A stretch of DNA of 7,029 bases from CAIRYW01 sp964555825 (GCA_964555825.1 CAZKTY010000040.1:1-7029), one strand, 5' to 3'; positions 1 to 6,464 are shown, counted from the stretch's first letter. Notes: a model not told the origin generated them from the sequence alone. Numbers and translations are program-made.

Positions 1-517
1 TAATAAGATTAAGATGTGATTTTCCATCATTCGAAACAAAGACATCAGAGGCATCAGCCTTTGAATCTAGAGTACGAGATCCACTTACAACAAAAGCTAT
101 TGACCCACCTTTTCCATCATCAACATATATCTTGTCCCCTTTTTTTAACTTATATAAATTATCAAACACAGATATCTCTCCACTTTTCCAAGGTCCATAA
201 TGTCCCACAATGATCGCACTACCCTCTTCCCCAGGACGAGGTCCAAGATTGAACCAAGCTGCATCCACTGGATTTTTTGGTACATCAACAGCACCTTGGG
301 AAGTAAGACCAACCGACTCAAGAGAAGAATTCAAATTTATTTTTGGAATTTTTAAACGTGAAGACAATAAAGGAATTTGTTTGATCTTAGAGATAGTAGC
401 TCCACTGACCCTATCGGTATCATTCAAAATAAACTGAGAAGCAATACCAGCAAAAATTATGAATCCTGAAAGAGTCGCAACCGCTACAGTTCTTTTTGTT
501 GGAATATTTAATTTCAT
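1..517 (-). CDS. Sortase, class E/F-like (3' end cut by window edge)
   Basis: Membrane-bound transpeptidase expected to cleave an LPXTG-type signal between Thr and Gly and attach the protein to the cell wall. The visible 172 residues begin at ATG 517. They show a basic N-terminus, one transmembrane segment (about 11-31), a linker, and the start of the sortase beta-barrel. LKIPKINLNSSLESVGL (55-71) is the usual first strand region. PGEEGSAIIVGHYG (95-108) carries the catalytic His106. VFDNLYKLKKGDKIYV (117-132) is the characteristic post-His motif. The reading frame runs off the window at LNLI, exactly where a sortase continues into its T-C catalytic Cys motif, so Cys and the later Arg are not visible. 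It starts 31 bases after the cupin gene and is probably the last or near-last gene of the surface operon. No Shine-Dalgarno is seen; the leader is A/T-rich. The class assignment (E/F rather than A/B/C) rests on the PGEEGSA-GH motif and is less sure than the family. Confidence 0.9.
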   Translation of the reverse strand, partial: MKLNIPTKRTVAVATLSGFIIFAGIASQFILNDTDRVSGATISKIKQIPLLSSRLKIPKINLNSSLESVGLTSQGAVDVPKNPVDAAWFNLGPRPGEEGSAIIVGHYGPWKSGEISVFDNLYKLKKGDKIYVDDGKGGSIAFVVSGSRTLDSKADASDVFVSNDGKSHLNLI

Positions 518-548
518 TTTAATTTTTATATTACAGGATCAGACAAAA

Positions 549-1100
549 TTATTTAGGCTGACAAACAGGAGCTTTTTCACCTACCGCTTCATCAGCGATA
601 TCCTTATCAGCATCAGCTTTAGTTGCATGAATACGTCCATCAATATGATTAGGAGGTGCGTAAACAGTATAAATTTTCAAATCTGTTTTTCCTGTGTTAA
701 TAAAATTGTGTTTTGTTCCTGGAACAACCACAACAACATCTCCAGGACCGACTGGAAATTTCTCATCATTAAGGGATCCTTCTCCTGTTCCTGAAAGAAA
801 GAAAAGTGTTTGTTCTGTGTATTTATGAATTTCTTCACCCACTTCTCCACCAGGAGGAATACTCATTATTACAAGTTGACTATTTGAGCCAGTGAATAAA
901 ACTTTGCGAAAATTTGTATTCTCTTCTGTGTTTTTAATTATATTGGTGTGATAACTCATTTTATTTTTTATAGGAATAGTAAATGATCCTAGGCTGGTCT
1001 TTGAATATAAAAACCAGCCTGCCAAAACGATAGCAACACTAGCAAGAACAATGATCGCTAACTTTATAATTCGATTATGAGATCCTCTTTCTGTAGACAA
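549..1100 (-). CDS. Membrane-anchored small cupin protein (start uncertain)
   Basis: Single-domain cupin of unknown substrate. Residues here are numbered from an upstream in-frame ATG at 1151. The domain covers about 66-178. It carries the first cupin motif (GEEIHKYTEQ, with His109, Glu113 and Gln114 as possible metal ligands) and the second (PGTKHNFINTG, His148). The PPNHIDG-IHATKADA tail is, as I recall, typical of a widespread family of 110-130 residue cupins. Before it lies an open, clearly protein-like membrane segment (about 28-49, ending LAGWFLYSKTS), which would place the cupin outside the membrane. There is no good ATG for this longer form. I chose TTG 1100 (26-base overlap with the preceding gene). 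ATG 1151 would need a 77-base overlap. ATG 959 would give a soluble protein starting MSYHTN at the usual family start, with an A-rich leader almost identical to that of the histidine kinase gene. Lies between the LPNTG protein and the sortase. The role is unknown; binding of a small molecule or metal is only inference. Confidence 0.8.
   Translation of the reverse strand: MSTERGSHNRIIKLAIIVLASVAIVLAGWFLYSKTSLGSFTIPIKNKMSYHTNIIKNTEENTNFRKVLFTGSNSQLVIMSIPPGGEVGEEIHKYTEQTLFFLSGTGEGSLNDEKFPVGPGDVVVVVPGTKHNFINTGKTDLKIYTVYAPPNHIDGRIHATKADADKDIADEAVGEKAPVCQPK
991..1020 (-). other. GC-rich inverted repeat between cistrons
   Basis: Perfect 8-base arms AGGCTGGT (991-998) and ACCAGCCT (1013-1020) surround a 14-base A/T-rich loop. 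It is an unusually GC-rich stem for this window. It lies just after the stop of the LPNTG gene and about 30 bases before ATG 959 of the cupin. No T-tract follows on either strand, so it is not a simple terminator. It overlaps the membrane-segment codons of the longer cupin form (GWFLYSKTSL) and may be coincidental. Confidence 0.35.
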
Positions 1101-2652
1101 TGTAAATACAAGATAGAAAAGAGATTGATAATATACTAGCGAAGATAGCAACCATTAAGGTATTTGACCCTTCTTGAGGAGGAATTCCTGTATTAGGTAG
1201 ACCAGGAACTGACACCCTTACAGTAACAGTTGAAGTTGCTGTTGTTATTAGATGATTTGAATCATCTCCATAACCAGTTGCAACTGCGGTATTTGTAGTT
1301 GTCTTTGAGAGCTTCGTTGTACAACTGTATATCCAATTTTCGTTTGCATCGATCTTACCGTTATTGTTTGTATCACCAGAAATAAATTTCACTCCTGAAC
1401 ATTTATCATCTGTTACAGTGACATTAGTCAAAGCTAGTTGTTTTCCAACATTCCAAACAGTGTAATTGTACGCAACAGTACTGGAACCTACAGGCAACAA
1501 ATAGGAAGAAGCAACTTTATTAATACCTATCTTAGGTAGTGAACTACTTGCGGCAACACTACTTACGATAGAACCTCCTCCGCTACTATGATAAGAAACT
1601 GTAGGTTGAGTATAAATGTTTGTGATCGTACATGTTTTATTTCCGCCAGCAGGAAGAGCTACATTTCCGTTAGCATCACAATCAGTACCATAGGTTGATG
1701 TATAAGACGCAACAAAGTCTTCACTAACTGAATATGTATTTGCAGTTAACAAATATAAAGTTCCAGGAGTTGTAGTTCCAACAGTAGGACTTCCTGCAAC
1801 ATCAGAACCTGAAAGCTTTACATGTATATTGAAGTCAGAAGGAACAGCTGTTCCTCCAACAACATTTTTAACAATGTGAAGATTGCCAGGAGCAGGTACT
1901 CCACAAGAAGGAGTTGCAATAGTGTTTGTATCAGTTGTTACCGTCGAACCATAAGCCAAAGCTCTACCTAACAAGTTTGCAAAATGTCCTAAAGTAATAC
2001 TAAGACCTGAAGCATCTCCACGGAATATATTTCCAACGAAAGTTGGAGTTGTTGTTGCGATAGCGTTTGCTCCGATCGTAGTTGCCCCAACAGGTGCCCA
2101 GAATACATCACAAGCAGAAGCACCATTAGTTAATCTAACGACAGAATTAGCACCAGTAGTAATTGCACCTGCTGGTTTGAAAATATAAGTTCCAACACCA
2201 CTTAGAGTTACAATTCCGTTTGCAGTTATATTCATTGCTCCAGTACTCTTGTAACATCCAGGAGGAAAAGTTCCAGGAGGATTAACTCCGATAACAACTC
2301 CTTCTAATGGACCTTGTCCAGTGATATCTGTACAACTAATTGAAGCTTGATTATTAATATTAGTTAAAGCAGTGGTCTGATCTAAACCTGTTTGAGGAGG
2401 TGCGGGAGTATAAGTTGTACCAGCAATTGTGTTTGAACCACTTCCAGACAATGTTGTATATCCAACATTTCCAGTTATACCAGTGATCCCAACATTACTT
2501 GTAAAAGTATCAGAGAGAATTGCGAATGGATCAGCTGTTCCAAGAGATGGAAAAGTTGCAGCCAATGCACCTAAAGGCAAACTGAGTGCAACTGAAAAAG
2601 CGACCACTGTGACGATTCCGATCAAATTTTTATTAAACATATTTTTTCTCAT
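1075..2652 (-). CDS. LPXTG-anchored DUF3494 (ice-binding-like) surface protein
   Basis: Secreted, wall-anchored protein of 525 residues. A signal peptide (1-31, ALA|A cleavage) precedes a DUF3494 ice-binding-type beta-solenoid (about 33-247). Recognisable stretches are DPFAILSDTFTSN, GVGTYIFKPAGAITTGANSVV, ACDVFWAPVGATTIGANA, FVGNIF and LLGRALA. A prealbumin-like/DUF5979-type module follows (about 256-347, GNLHIVKNVVGG to CTITNIY). After a Ser/Gly linker comes a DUF11-like Ig module (about 372-478, with TNVTVTDDKCSG). This contains an EF-hand/dockerin-type loop DTNNNGKIDANE (427-438). The C-terminus is a full sorting signal: LPNTG (485-489), hydrophobic segment (about 498-519) and RKR tail. 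Eight extracellular Cys (107, 133, 181, 250, 325, 341, 418, 444) could form disulfides. The start is ATG 2652 or ATG 2640 four codons later; neither has a Shine-Dalgarno. The gene begins 19 bases after the preceding DUF3494 gene and is the probable substrate of the sortase in the same operon. Ice binding is a family inference; many DUF3494 proteins are untested. Confidence 0.93.
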   Translation of the reverse strand: MRKNMFNKNLIGIVTVVAFSVALSLPLGALAATFPSLGTADPFAILSDTFTSNVGITGITGNVGYTTLSGSGSNTIAGTTYTPAPPQTGLDQTTALTNINNQASISCTDITGQGPLEGVVIGVNPPGTFPPGCYKSTGAMNITANGIVTLSGVGTYIFKPAGAITTGANSVVRLTNGASACDVFWAPVGATTIGANAIATTTPTFVGNIFRGDASGLSITLGHFANLLGRALAYGSTVTTDTNTIATPSCGVPAPGNLHIVKNVVGGTAVPSDFNIHVKLSGSDVAGSPTVGTTTPGTLYLLTANTYSVSEDFVASYTSTYGTDCDANGNVALPAGGNKTCTITNIYTQPTVSYHSSGGGSIVSSVAASSSLPKIGINKVASSYLLPVGSSTVAYNYTVWNVGKQLALTNVTVTDDKCSGVKFISGDTNNNGKIDANENWIYSCTTKLSKTTTNTAVATGYGDDSNHLITTATSTVTVRVSVPGLPNTGIPPQEGSNTLMVAIFASILSISFLSCIYIVYRKRIS

Positions 2653-2671
2653 ATATAATTTCTATTAATTA

Positions 2672-3787
2672 CTAATAATTAGAACTAAAGTAAGCTCGAG
2701 TCTTTGGACCAAAACTTCCAACAGGCGGATTGATCCCTACGTTCTTTTGAAATTCGACCAACGCATCACGGGTTAGATCTCCAAAATATGAGGTCGTACC
2801 ATTTCTTCCTAAAGCTTGTGCGGCAGAGCCTTTATTTTGAGAGATCAAAAATTGTTGAAGGATCTTCACATTATTACCTCTACTTCCTTTTACAAGACCA
2901 ACTGTTATTGCTCGTACCTGCTGACCAAAATTACTGACAGTCGAACTAACAGAAGAGCCAGAATTTGCTCCATTGCTTGAAGAAGAATTTGTTGACACTG
3001 AAGTTACGGATGGAGTTGAGGTTGAAGAAGAGTAGTAAACGGAAGGAAGAGTGACAGAACTTGCATCTAAAGTAACAGCAGTCTGAGCTAACGCTCTGCC
3101 ATTTAGAACAGCTCCTGTATTTAAGACGATCGCTGTTTGATCTAAGATGTTCCCATTAAAAATAGCTGATGTTCCGATAGTTGTTTTTCCTCCAACTATC
3201 CAGAAAATATTACCTGCCTGAGCTCCTCCACTAAGAAGTATTTTTGTTGCAGAACTAATATCTAGATTTTGTGAGACCTGAAAGATCCATACATCATTTG
3301 TTCCACCAGAAAGAGTTAGGTCTGTTGGGATCGTTACATTAGTTCCCCATTTATAAAGTCCCGGAGCTAATGTTAAACCTCCTATATTTCCTGCACCAAG
3401 TTCTGTTGCAGTCGGATTTGTCCTTCCTGCAGCATTAGTGTAGGCAGTTTCCATATCACTGATCGCTGAAGTTATGTTTGCAGGAGTAGGATCAGCATAG
3501 CCTGGTGCATATACTTTTCCTGACACCAACGCTGATGTAGAAAAAGAACTTCCGGCCTTAAGATCTAATGCAAATCCTGTAATAGATGTTGCGGCTGCTG
3601 GACTAACTCCAATATCACCCTTAATTAAAGTTGACCCAGTAGTCGAAATACCTGACTTTGCTAAAATAGCAAAATCACCTGCAGATCCTAGATCAACAGA
3701 AGCCGGACCTGCTGCCAAAACAGCAACTGGTCCCAAAAAACCAAGTGTCAAAAAAGTAACCAGTACTTTCTTTATTGAATTTTGCAT
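2672..3787 (-). CDS. DUF3494 ice-binding-like protein with C-terminal peptidoglycan-binding domain
   Basis: Secreted protein of 371 residues and first gene of the surface operon. The signal peptide covers 1-25 (VLA|A). The DUF3494 beta-solenoid (about 28-250) is close to the family norm: SAGDFAILAKSGISTTG, GDIGVSP, ITGFAL, APGLYKWGTNVTIPTDLTLSGG, WIFQVSQNL, GNIFWIVGGKTTIGTSAIFNGNI and LNGRALAQTAVTLD. A Ser/Thr/Asn-rich linker (about 252-287) leads to a PG_binding_1-type domain (about 297-367). This shows KGSRGNNVKILQQFL, YFGDLTRDALVEFQK and GSFGPKTRAYF. There is no sorting signal, so wall attachment would be non-covalent. Known relatives of the solenoid bind ice and inhibit recrystallisation; here that is inference, and an adhesin role is possible. 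The leader before ATG 3787 is A-rich (aaataaataaaatata) with no Shine-Dalgarno. Stops TAG and TAA occur in tandem. About 128 bases upstream of the start is the conserved block shared with the kinase gene. Confidence 0.95.
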   Translation of the reverse strand: MQNSIKKVLVTFLTLGFLGPVAVLAAGPASVDLGSAGDFAILAKSGISTTGSTLIKGDIGVSPAAATSITGFALDLKAGSSFSTSALVSGKVYAPGYADPTPANITSAISDMETAYTNAAGRTNPTATELGAGNIGGLTLAPGLYKWGTNVTIPTDLTLSGGTNDVWIFQVSQNLDISSATKILLSGGAQAGNIFWIVGGKTTIGTSAIFNGNILDQTAIVLNTGAVLNGRALAQTAVTLDASSVTLPSVYYSSSTSTPSVTSVSTNSSSSNGANSGSSVSSTVSNFGQQVRAITVGLVKGSRGNNVKILQQFLISQNKGSAAQALGRNGTTSYFGDLTRDALVEFQKNVGINPPVGSFGPKTRAYFSSNY

Positions 3788-3914
3788 TATATTTTATTTA
3801 TTTTTTAAACGTGCGAAAGCTAAATTGATTCTAGAGAGAAACGTAGCCTAAAAAGAGAATCCGAAAATGATAAACGATCAGAAAAGAGTTTTAAAGGATC
3901 GATCTGTCCTCAAC

Positions 3915-3960
3915 ATCTTGACATTAATCTTACCACATATCTTAAATAAGATATCCACAT
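3915..3960 (-). promoter_or_regulatory. Conserved intergenic block, copy A (upstream of surface operon)
   Basis: This 46-base block matches the block at 5251-5296 at about 37 of 46 positions without gaps. It includes 17 identical bases (AAATAAGATATCCACAT on the plus strand, 3944-3960) and an identical ATCTTGACA at the other end. Copy A also contains a perfect 18-base palindrome, ATATCTTA-AA-TAAGATAT (3937-3954), and two CCACATAT direct repeats (3933-3940 and 3955-3962) one step of 22 bases apart, about two helical turns. It sits 128 bases before the start of the first DUF3494 gene. An operator or promoter element is the best reading, but I cannot assign convincing -35/-10 boxes on the minus strand. 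The rest of the 220-base gap (3788-4007) shows only a lone TAGAAT -10-like hexamer (3833-3828) without a good -35 partner. Confidence 0.55.
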
Positions 3961-4007
3961 ATTCCTTGACCAATATTCTTACTCCCAAAAAACCTACTTC
4001 TTCAATT

Positions 4008-5144
4008 TTACTTGTTTTGATTGATGGATCTTGTAGGTACCTCGAACCAAAAAATACTCCCCTTACCTTCTTTACTTTCAAATCCGACCGTCCCACCGTG
4101 CTGCTTTATGAAACTTTCAGTTATAAACAATCCAAGACCAAAAGCATCTGGTTCCATAATTGAGGCATTCGAGGCACGAAAAAAACGAGTGAAAATATGA
4201 TGCTGTTCTAGAGAAGGAATACCAACTCCTGTATCACTGATCTCAAAATGAACCATATCACCTCTTTCTTCAAGTTTGGCAACAATTTCACCATTTTCTT
4301 TGGTGTAAATGATCGCATTCTCAACTAATTTAGTAATCGATGTTCGGATCTTTTCAATATCAACCACAACAGGTGAAATATCCTTTTCAGGAACAATATA
4401 CTTAAAGGAAATATTCTTAAGTTCACTTATCTTCCTCATCTCATTTATGATCGCTGCGGTTATACTATCGAGAGATGCTTCTTCAGTATGAAATACGACA
4501 CGCCCTTCCTCAATATCCATGGCAGAAAGTAGATCGTGAATACGATTGGTTATATCAATACTTGCTCGATGGGTAATGAGCAAAAATTTTCGTGTAGTTT
4601 CTTCCAGTTTGCCAAAATCACCATTCAGAATTGATTCTATATTCCAGTTAACAGCTGCTAGAGGAGTTCCAAGCTGATGAGAAATGATACTGATAAATTT
4701 ATTACGTACTTCGTTCAGTTCTTCGATCTGTCGGTTTGCCTTTTTTCGTTCAGTAATATCACGTCCAACAAGCGAAGCTCCAACAATATTCCTATCTTCA
4801 CCATGAACAGGTGAAATAGAGAATTCCACATCCGCACGAGTTCCATCCTTTCTTAGCCATATTGAATCATAGTCTGCAATTATCTCCCCACGCCTCACCT
4901 TCTCAAGAAGACGAGGTAGTTCATCTTTGAGTTCTGGAGGAAAAAGATTTGCCATTGATTTTCCGATCACTTCTTCAGGAGAATAACCAAACATCTTTTT
5001 TGCACCACCATTCCAACTCGTGATGATACCATCAAGTGTTTTTCCGATGATCGCATCATGTGAGTCTTCTACGATGGCCGCTAGTTGTAGTTGCAAAAGT
5101 TCTCCACTCTTTTCTTTCAACTCATTATTTAATTCTTGTGCCAT
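4008..5144 (-). CDS. Soluble PAS-domain sensor histidine kinase
   Basis: Cytoplasmic two-component sensor of 378 residues with no membrane segment or signal peptide. A short N-terminal helix precedes a PAS domain (about 19-134, with DAIIGKTLDGIITSWNGGAKKMFGYSPEEVIGKS and the PAC ending VGRDITERKKA). A HisKA dimerisation domain (about 143-210) carries the phospho-acceptor His156 in FISIISHQLGTPL. The HATPase domain (about 260-370) shows the N box LVENAIIYT (Asn276), G1 DTGVGIP (304-310), F box IFTRFFRA and G2 GLGLF (336-340). All key catalytic parts are present. The H box has Gly where Arg is usual (SHELRTPL/SHQLRTPL). No heme, flavin or chromophore residue can be assigned in the PAS domain, so the signal is unknown. 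No response regulator is nearby. Start ATG 5144 follows an A-rich leader (gatctaaaaaaataaa). It is a single-gene unit upstream of the surface operon, and both genes have the same upstream block, hinting at a shared regulator. Confidence 0.95.
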   Translation of the reverse strand: MAQELNNELKEKSGELLQLQLAAIVEDSHDAIIGKTLDGIITSWNGGAKKMFGYSPEEVIGKSMANLFPPELKDELPRLLEKVRRGEIIADYDSIWLRKDGTRADVEFSISPVHGEDRNIVGASLVGRDITERKKANRQIEELNEVRNKFISIISHQLGTPLAAVNWNIESILNGDFGKLEETTRKFLLITHRASIDITNRIHDLLSAMDIEEGRVVFHTEEASLDSITAAIINEMRKISELKNISFKYIVPEKDISPVVVDIEKIRTSITKLVENAIIYTKENGEIVAKLEERGDMVHFEISDTGVGIPSLEQHHIFTRFFRASNASIMEPDAFGLGLFITESFIKQHGGTVGFESKEGKGSIFWFEVPTRSINQNK

Positions 5145-5163
5145 TTTATTTTTTTAGATCTAT

Positions 5164-5176
5164 CTTAATAATTAAG
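5164..5176. promoter_or_regulatory. Short perfect palindrome before the kinase gene
   Basis: CTTAAT-A-ATTAAG is a 13-base perfect palindrome ending 19 bases upstream of the kinase start. It could be an operator or a weak leader hairpin. In such AT-rich sequence a palindrome of this size may arise by chance. Confidence 0.2.
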
Positions 5177-5250
5177 AGCAATCAACAAAAATACATACGA
5201 ACCAGATAATAAATAATTATGAATGGATGTTTTCCTGATCCGTCCGCTAT

Positions 5251-5296
5251 ATCTTGACACTAAGTGTACTATATAGTTCAAATAAGATATCCACAT
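5251..5296 (-). promoter_or_regulatory. Conserved intergenic block, copy B (upstream of histidine kinase)
   Basis: Partner of the block at 3915-3960: same length, about 37 of 46 bases identical, including the 17-base core at 5280-5296 and ATCTTGACA at 5251-5259. It is 107 bases upstream of the kinase start, a position like that of copy A. Only one half of copy A's palindrome is preserved (TAAGATAT); the left half has diverged. The remaining 215-base gap (5145-5359) is A/T-rich and holds no gene that I can support. Confidence 0.55.
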
Positions 5297-5340
5297 TTTT
5301 TGAATATAAAAAATAAGAGTTCTCTCGAATGTATTAAATT

Positions 5341-5361
5341 AAAGACTCAGATGAGATCTTT
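5341..5361 (-). terminator. Weak terminator-like hairpin after tag
   Basis: Read on the minus strand, AAAGATCTC-ATCT-GAGTCTTT forms an 8-pair stem with one bulged T. It begins within the tag stop codon and is followed by AATTTAAT. The U-tract is poor, so a terminator is only a possibility. Confidence 0.25.
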
Positions 5362-5911
5362 AAGAAACAGACCTCCTAAAACAATCATGAGTATGATCAT
5401 TGACCATTCCAACCGCCTGCATAAAAGCAAAACATATTGTTGGACCAACAAATCTGAATCCTCTCTTTTTTAGATCATTACTCATCTTCTCACTTATCAA
5501 GATAGCTCCTTCCCTTTTCTTATGAGGAATAGTTCTATTATTTACAAAATTCCAAATATATCTATCAAAACTACCAAACTCTTTCTGTACTAAAAGAAAT
5601 GCCTTAGCATTTTCTACAACTGCTTTTATCTTTAGACGATTGCGTACAATTCCCTCATTTTTCATCAAGGAATCTTTCTTTGCATCTTTATACTTTGCGA
5701 TCTTTCCTGCATCAAAATCATCAAAAGCTTTTCTATAATTATCTCGCTTCTTCAAAATAGTCAGCCAGCTCAAACCTGCCTGTGCACCTTCTAGATTAAG
5801 CATCTCAAAAAGAAGTCTTTCATCATGAACAGGCACTCCCCACTCAAGATCATGATACGGAATAAATAATTCATTAGTATTAGCCCAAGCACAACGAGTC
5901 TTATTTTTCAT
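5360..5911 (-). CDS. tag: DNA-3-methyladenine glycosylase I
   Basis: Base-excision repair enzyme that removes 3-methyladenine from alkylated DNA; 183 residues from ATG 5911, the normal family length. Numbering from that Met, RCAW (Cys7), YHDLEWGVP (His20), NDH (His173) and Cys177 match the zinc-binding Cys4, His17, His175 and Cys179 of the E. coli enzyme. FEMLNLEGAQAGLSWLTILKKR contains the catalytic-pocket Glu41 and Trp49 (E. coli Glu38 and Trp46). GFRFVGPTICFAFMQAVGMVNDH is the signature C-terminal stretch. An earlier in-frame ATG at 5938 would add nine residues and overlap the upstream gene by 20 bases. ATG 5911 is preferred because the family begins just before the zinc Cys and the gap is then 7 bases. 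Tight spacing suggests co-transcription with the conserved uncharacterised gene before it. Confidence 0.96.
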   Translation of the reverse strand: MKNKTRCAWANTNELFIPYHDLEWGVPVHDERLLFEMLNLEGAQAGLSWLTILKKRDNYRKAFDDFDAGKIAKYKDAKKDSLMKNEGIVRNRLKIKAVVENAKAFLLVQKEFGSFDRYIWNFVNNRTIPHKKREGAILISEKMSNDLKKRGFRFVGPTICFAFMQAVGMVNDHTHDCFRRSVS

Positions 5912-5917
5912 ATTGAG

Positions 5918-5946
5918 ATTATAACAACCGACTATCATATGCCCAA
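5918..5946 (-). promoter_or_regulatory. Possible internal promoter for tag
   Basis: A perfect TATAAT (5923-5918) lies 6 bases before the tag ATG, with TTGGGC (5946-5941) 17 bases upstream. If used, transcription would begin at or next to the start codon, giving a leaderless mRNA. The TATAAT overlaps the last codons and stop of the upstream gene (Leu-Leu-stop), so it may be coincidence. Confidence 0.25.
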
Positions 5947-6464
5947 TGTAATAGTGCCTGTCGTTGTTTTGGTCGGCAAAATATATCGGCAGGCCGGCAA
6001 TTGTTTTTCAATTGAGAAACATGTCTTTTCATAGCTTTCCAGCGTCTTATCTGCCTATTATCTTCTTCTGGGATACGTCGCCCCATATAATAACGACAAT
6101 ACCATCGAAACCAACCACGAGGATCATCTTTGTATATCCAGCCTTTTTCTCTCCAAACAGACAAGGGTTGTGAAGCATCTACACCAAAAAAGTTGAGTTT
6201 CTTATCATGTCCAGAGATCCCTTCTTTATGAAGTTTTGCTTTACGAAACCACTCTTTTGGAAATTCATCTCTGCAGTCACGCATGTATCTACCTCCAAAA
6301 ACCCCTAACTCGAGCATATCTTTAGGTGTTAGATCTGGTTTAAATTCAGGATCAAAGTTTTTTCCAACAGGTTCAACACATTCATATTCATATCTTTGCA
6401 TTTTATCTTTAACAAAGACCTTCTTGGTACCAGATACATTTTTGATTGTATTGTAATAAGACAT
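5919..6464 (-). CDS. Conserved uncharacterised protein
   Basis: No function is known to me. The 181-residue protein is rich in Trp, Arg and aromatic residues and has no signal peptide or membrane segment. I recall this sequence style as a strongly conserved family in diverse bacteria and some eukaryotes, but cannot verify that here. Conspicuous blocks are PVGKNFDPEFKPDLTPKDMLELGVFGG (32-58), YMRDCRDEFPKEWF (60-73), LNFFGVDASQPLSVWREKGW (90-109), DPRGWFRWYCRYYMGRR (114-130) and RRWKAMKRHVSQL (140-152). The last is CRPADIFCRPKQRQALLHWAYDSR (156-179), a CxxxxxxC pair beside basic residues. ATG 6464 gives the length listed. ATG 6401 (MQRYEYECVEPVG) has an A-rich leader like other starts here and may be the true family start, which would make it 160 residues. 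It lies 12 bases after the P-loop gene and 7 before tag. The basic, Trp-rich character would suit nucleic-acid binding, but that is a guess. Confidence 0.85.
   Translation of the reverse strand: MSYYNTIKNVSGTKKVFVKDKMQRYEYECVEPVGKNFDPEFKPDLTPKDMLELGVFGGRYMRDCRDEFPKEWFRKAKLHKEGISGHDKKLNFFGVDASQPLSVWREKGWIYKDDPRGWFRWYCRYYMGRRIPEEDNRQIRRWKAMKRHVSQLKNNCRPADIFCRPKQRQALLHWAYDSRLL

Noticed and set aside
210..437. Plus-strand open frame opposite the sortase
   Set aside because: The opposite strand encodes recognisable sortase sequence through the catalytic His; this frame has no recognisable features.
459..794. Plus-strand open frame of about 110 codons
   Set aside because: Antisense to the sortase start and the cupin gene, with no family resemblance; the minus-strand frames carry clear motifs.
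2429..2668. Plus-strand open frame of 79 codons
   Set aside because: Antisense to the signal peptide and solenoid of the LPNTG protein; its low-complexity Val/Pro/Lys sequence is a mirror of that gene.
3918..3949. Plus-strand promoter from the perfect TTGACA in both conserved blocks
   Set aside because: The best -10 at 17-18 base spacing is TTAAAT or TCAAAT, and no plus-strand gene lies downstream. Possible antisense RNA, but unsupported.
3867..4163. Open frames on both strands across the kinase 3' end and the intergenic gap
   Set aside because: They overlap the well-supported kinase HATPase end and the conserved block, and the predicted peptides look random.
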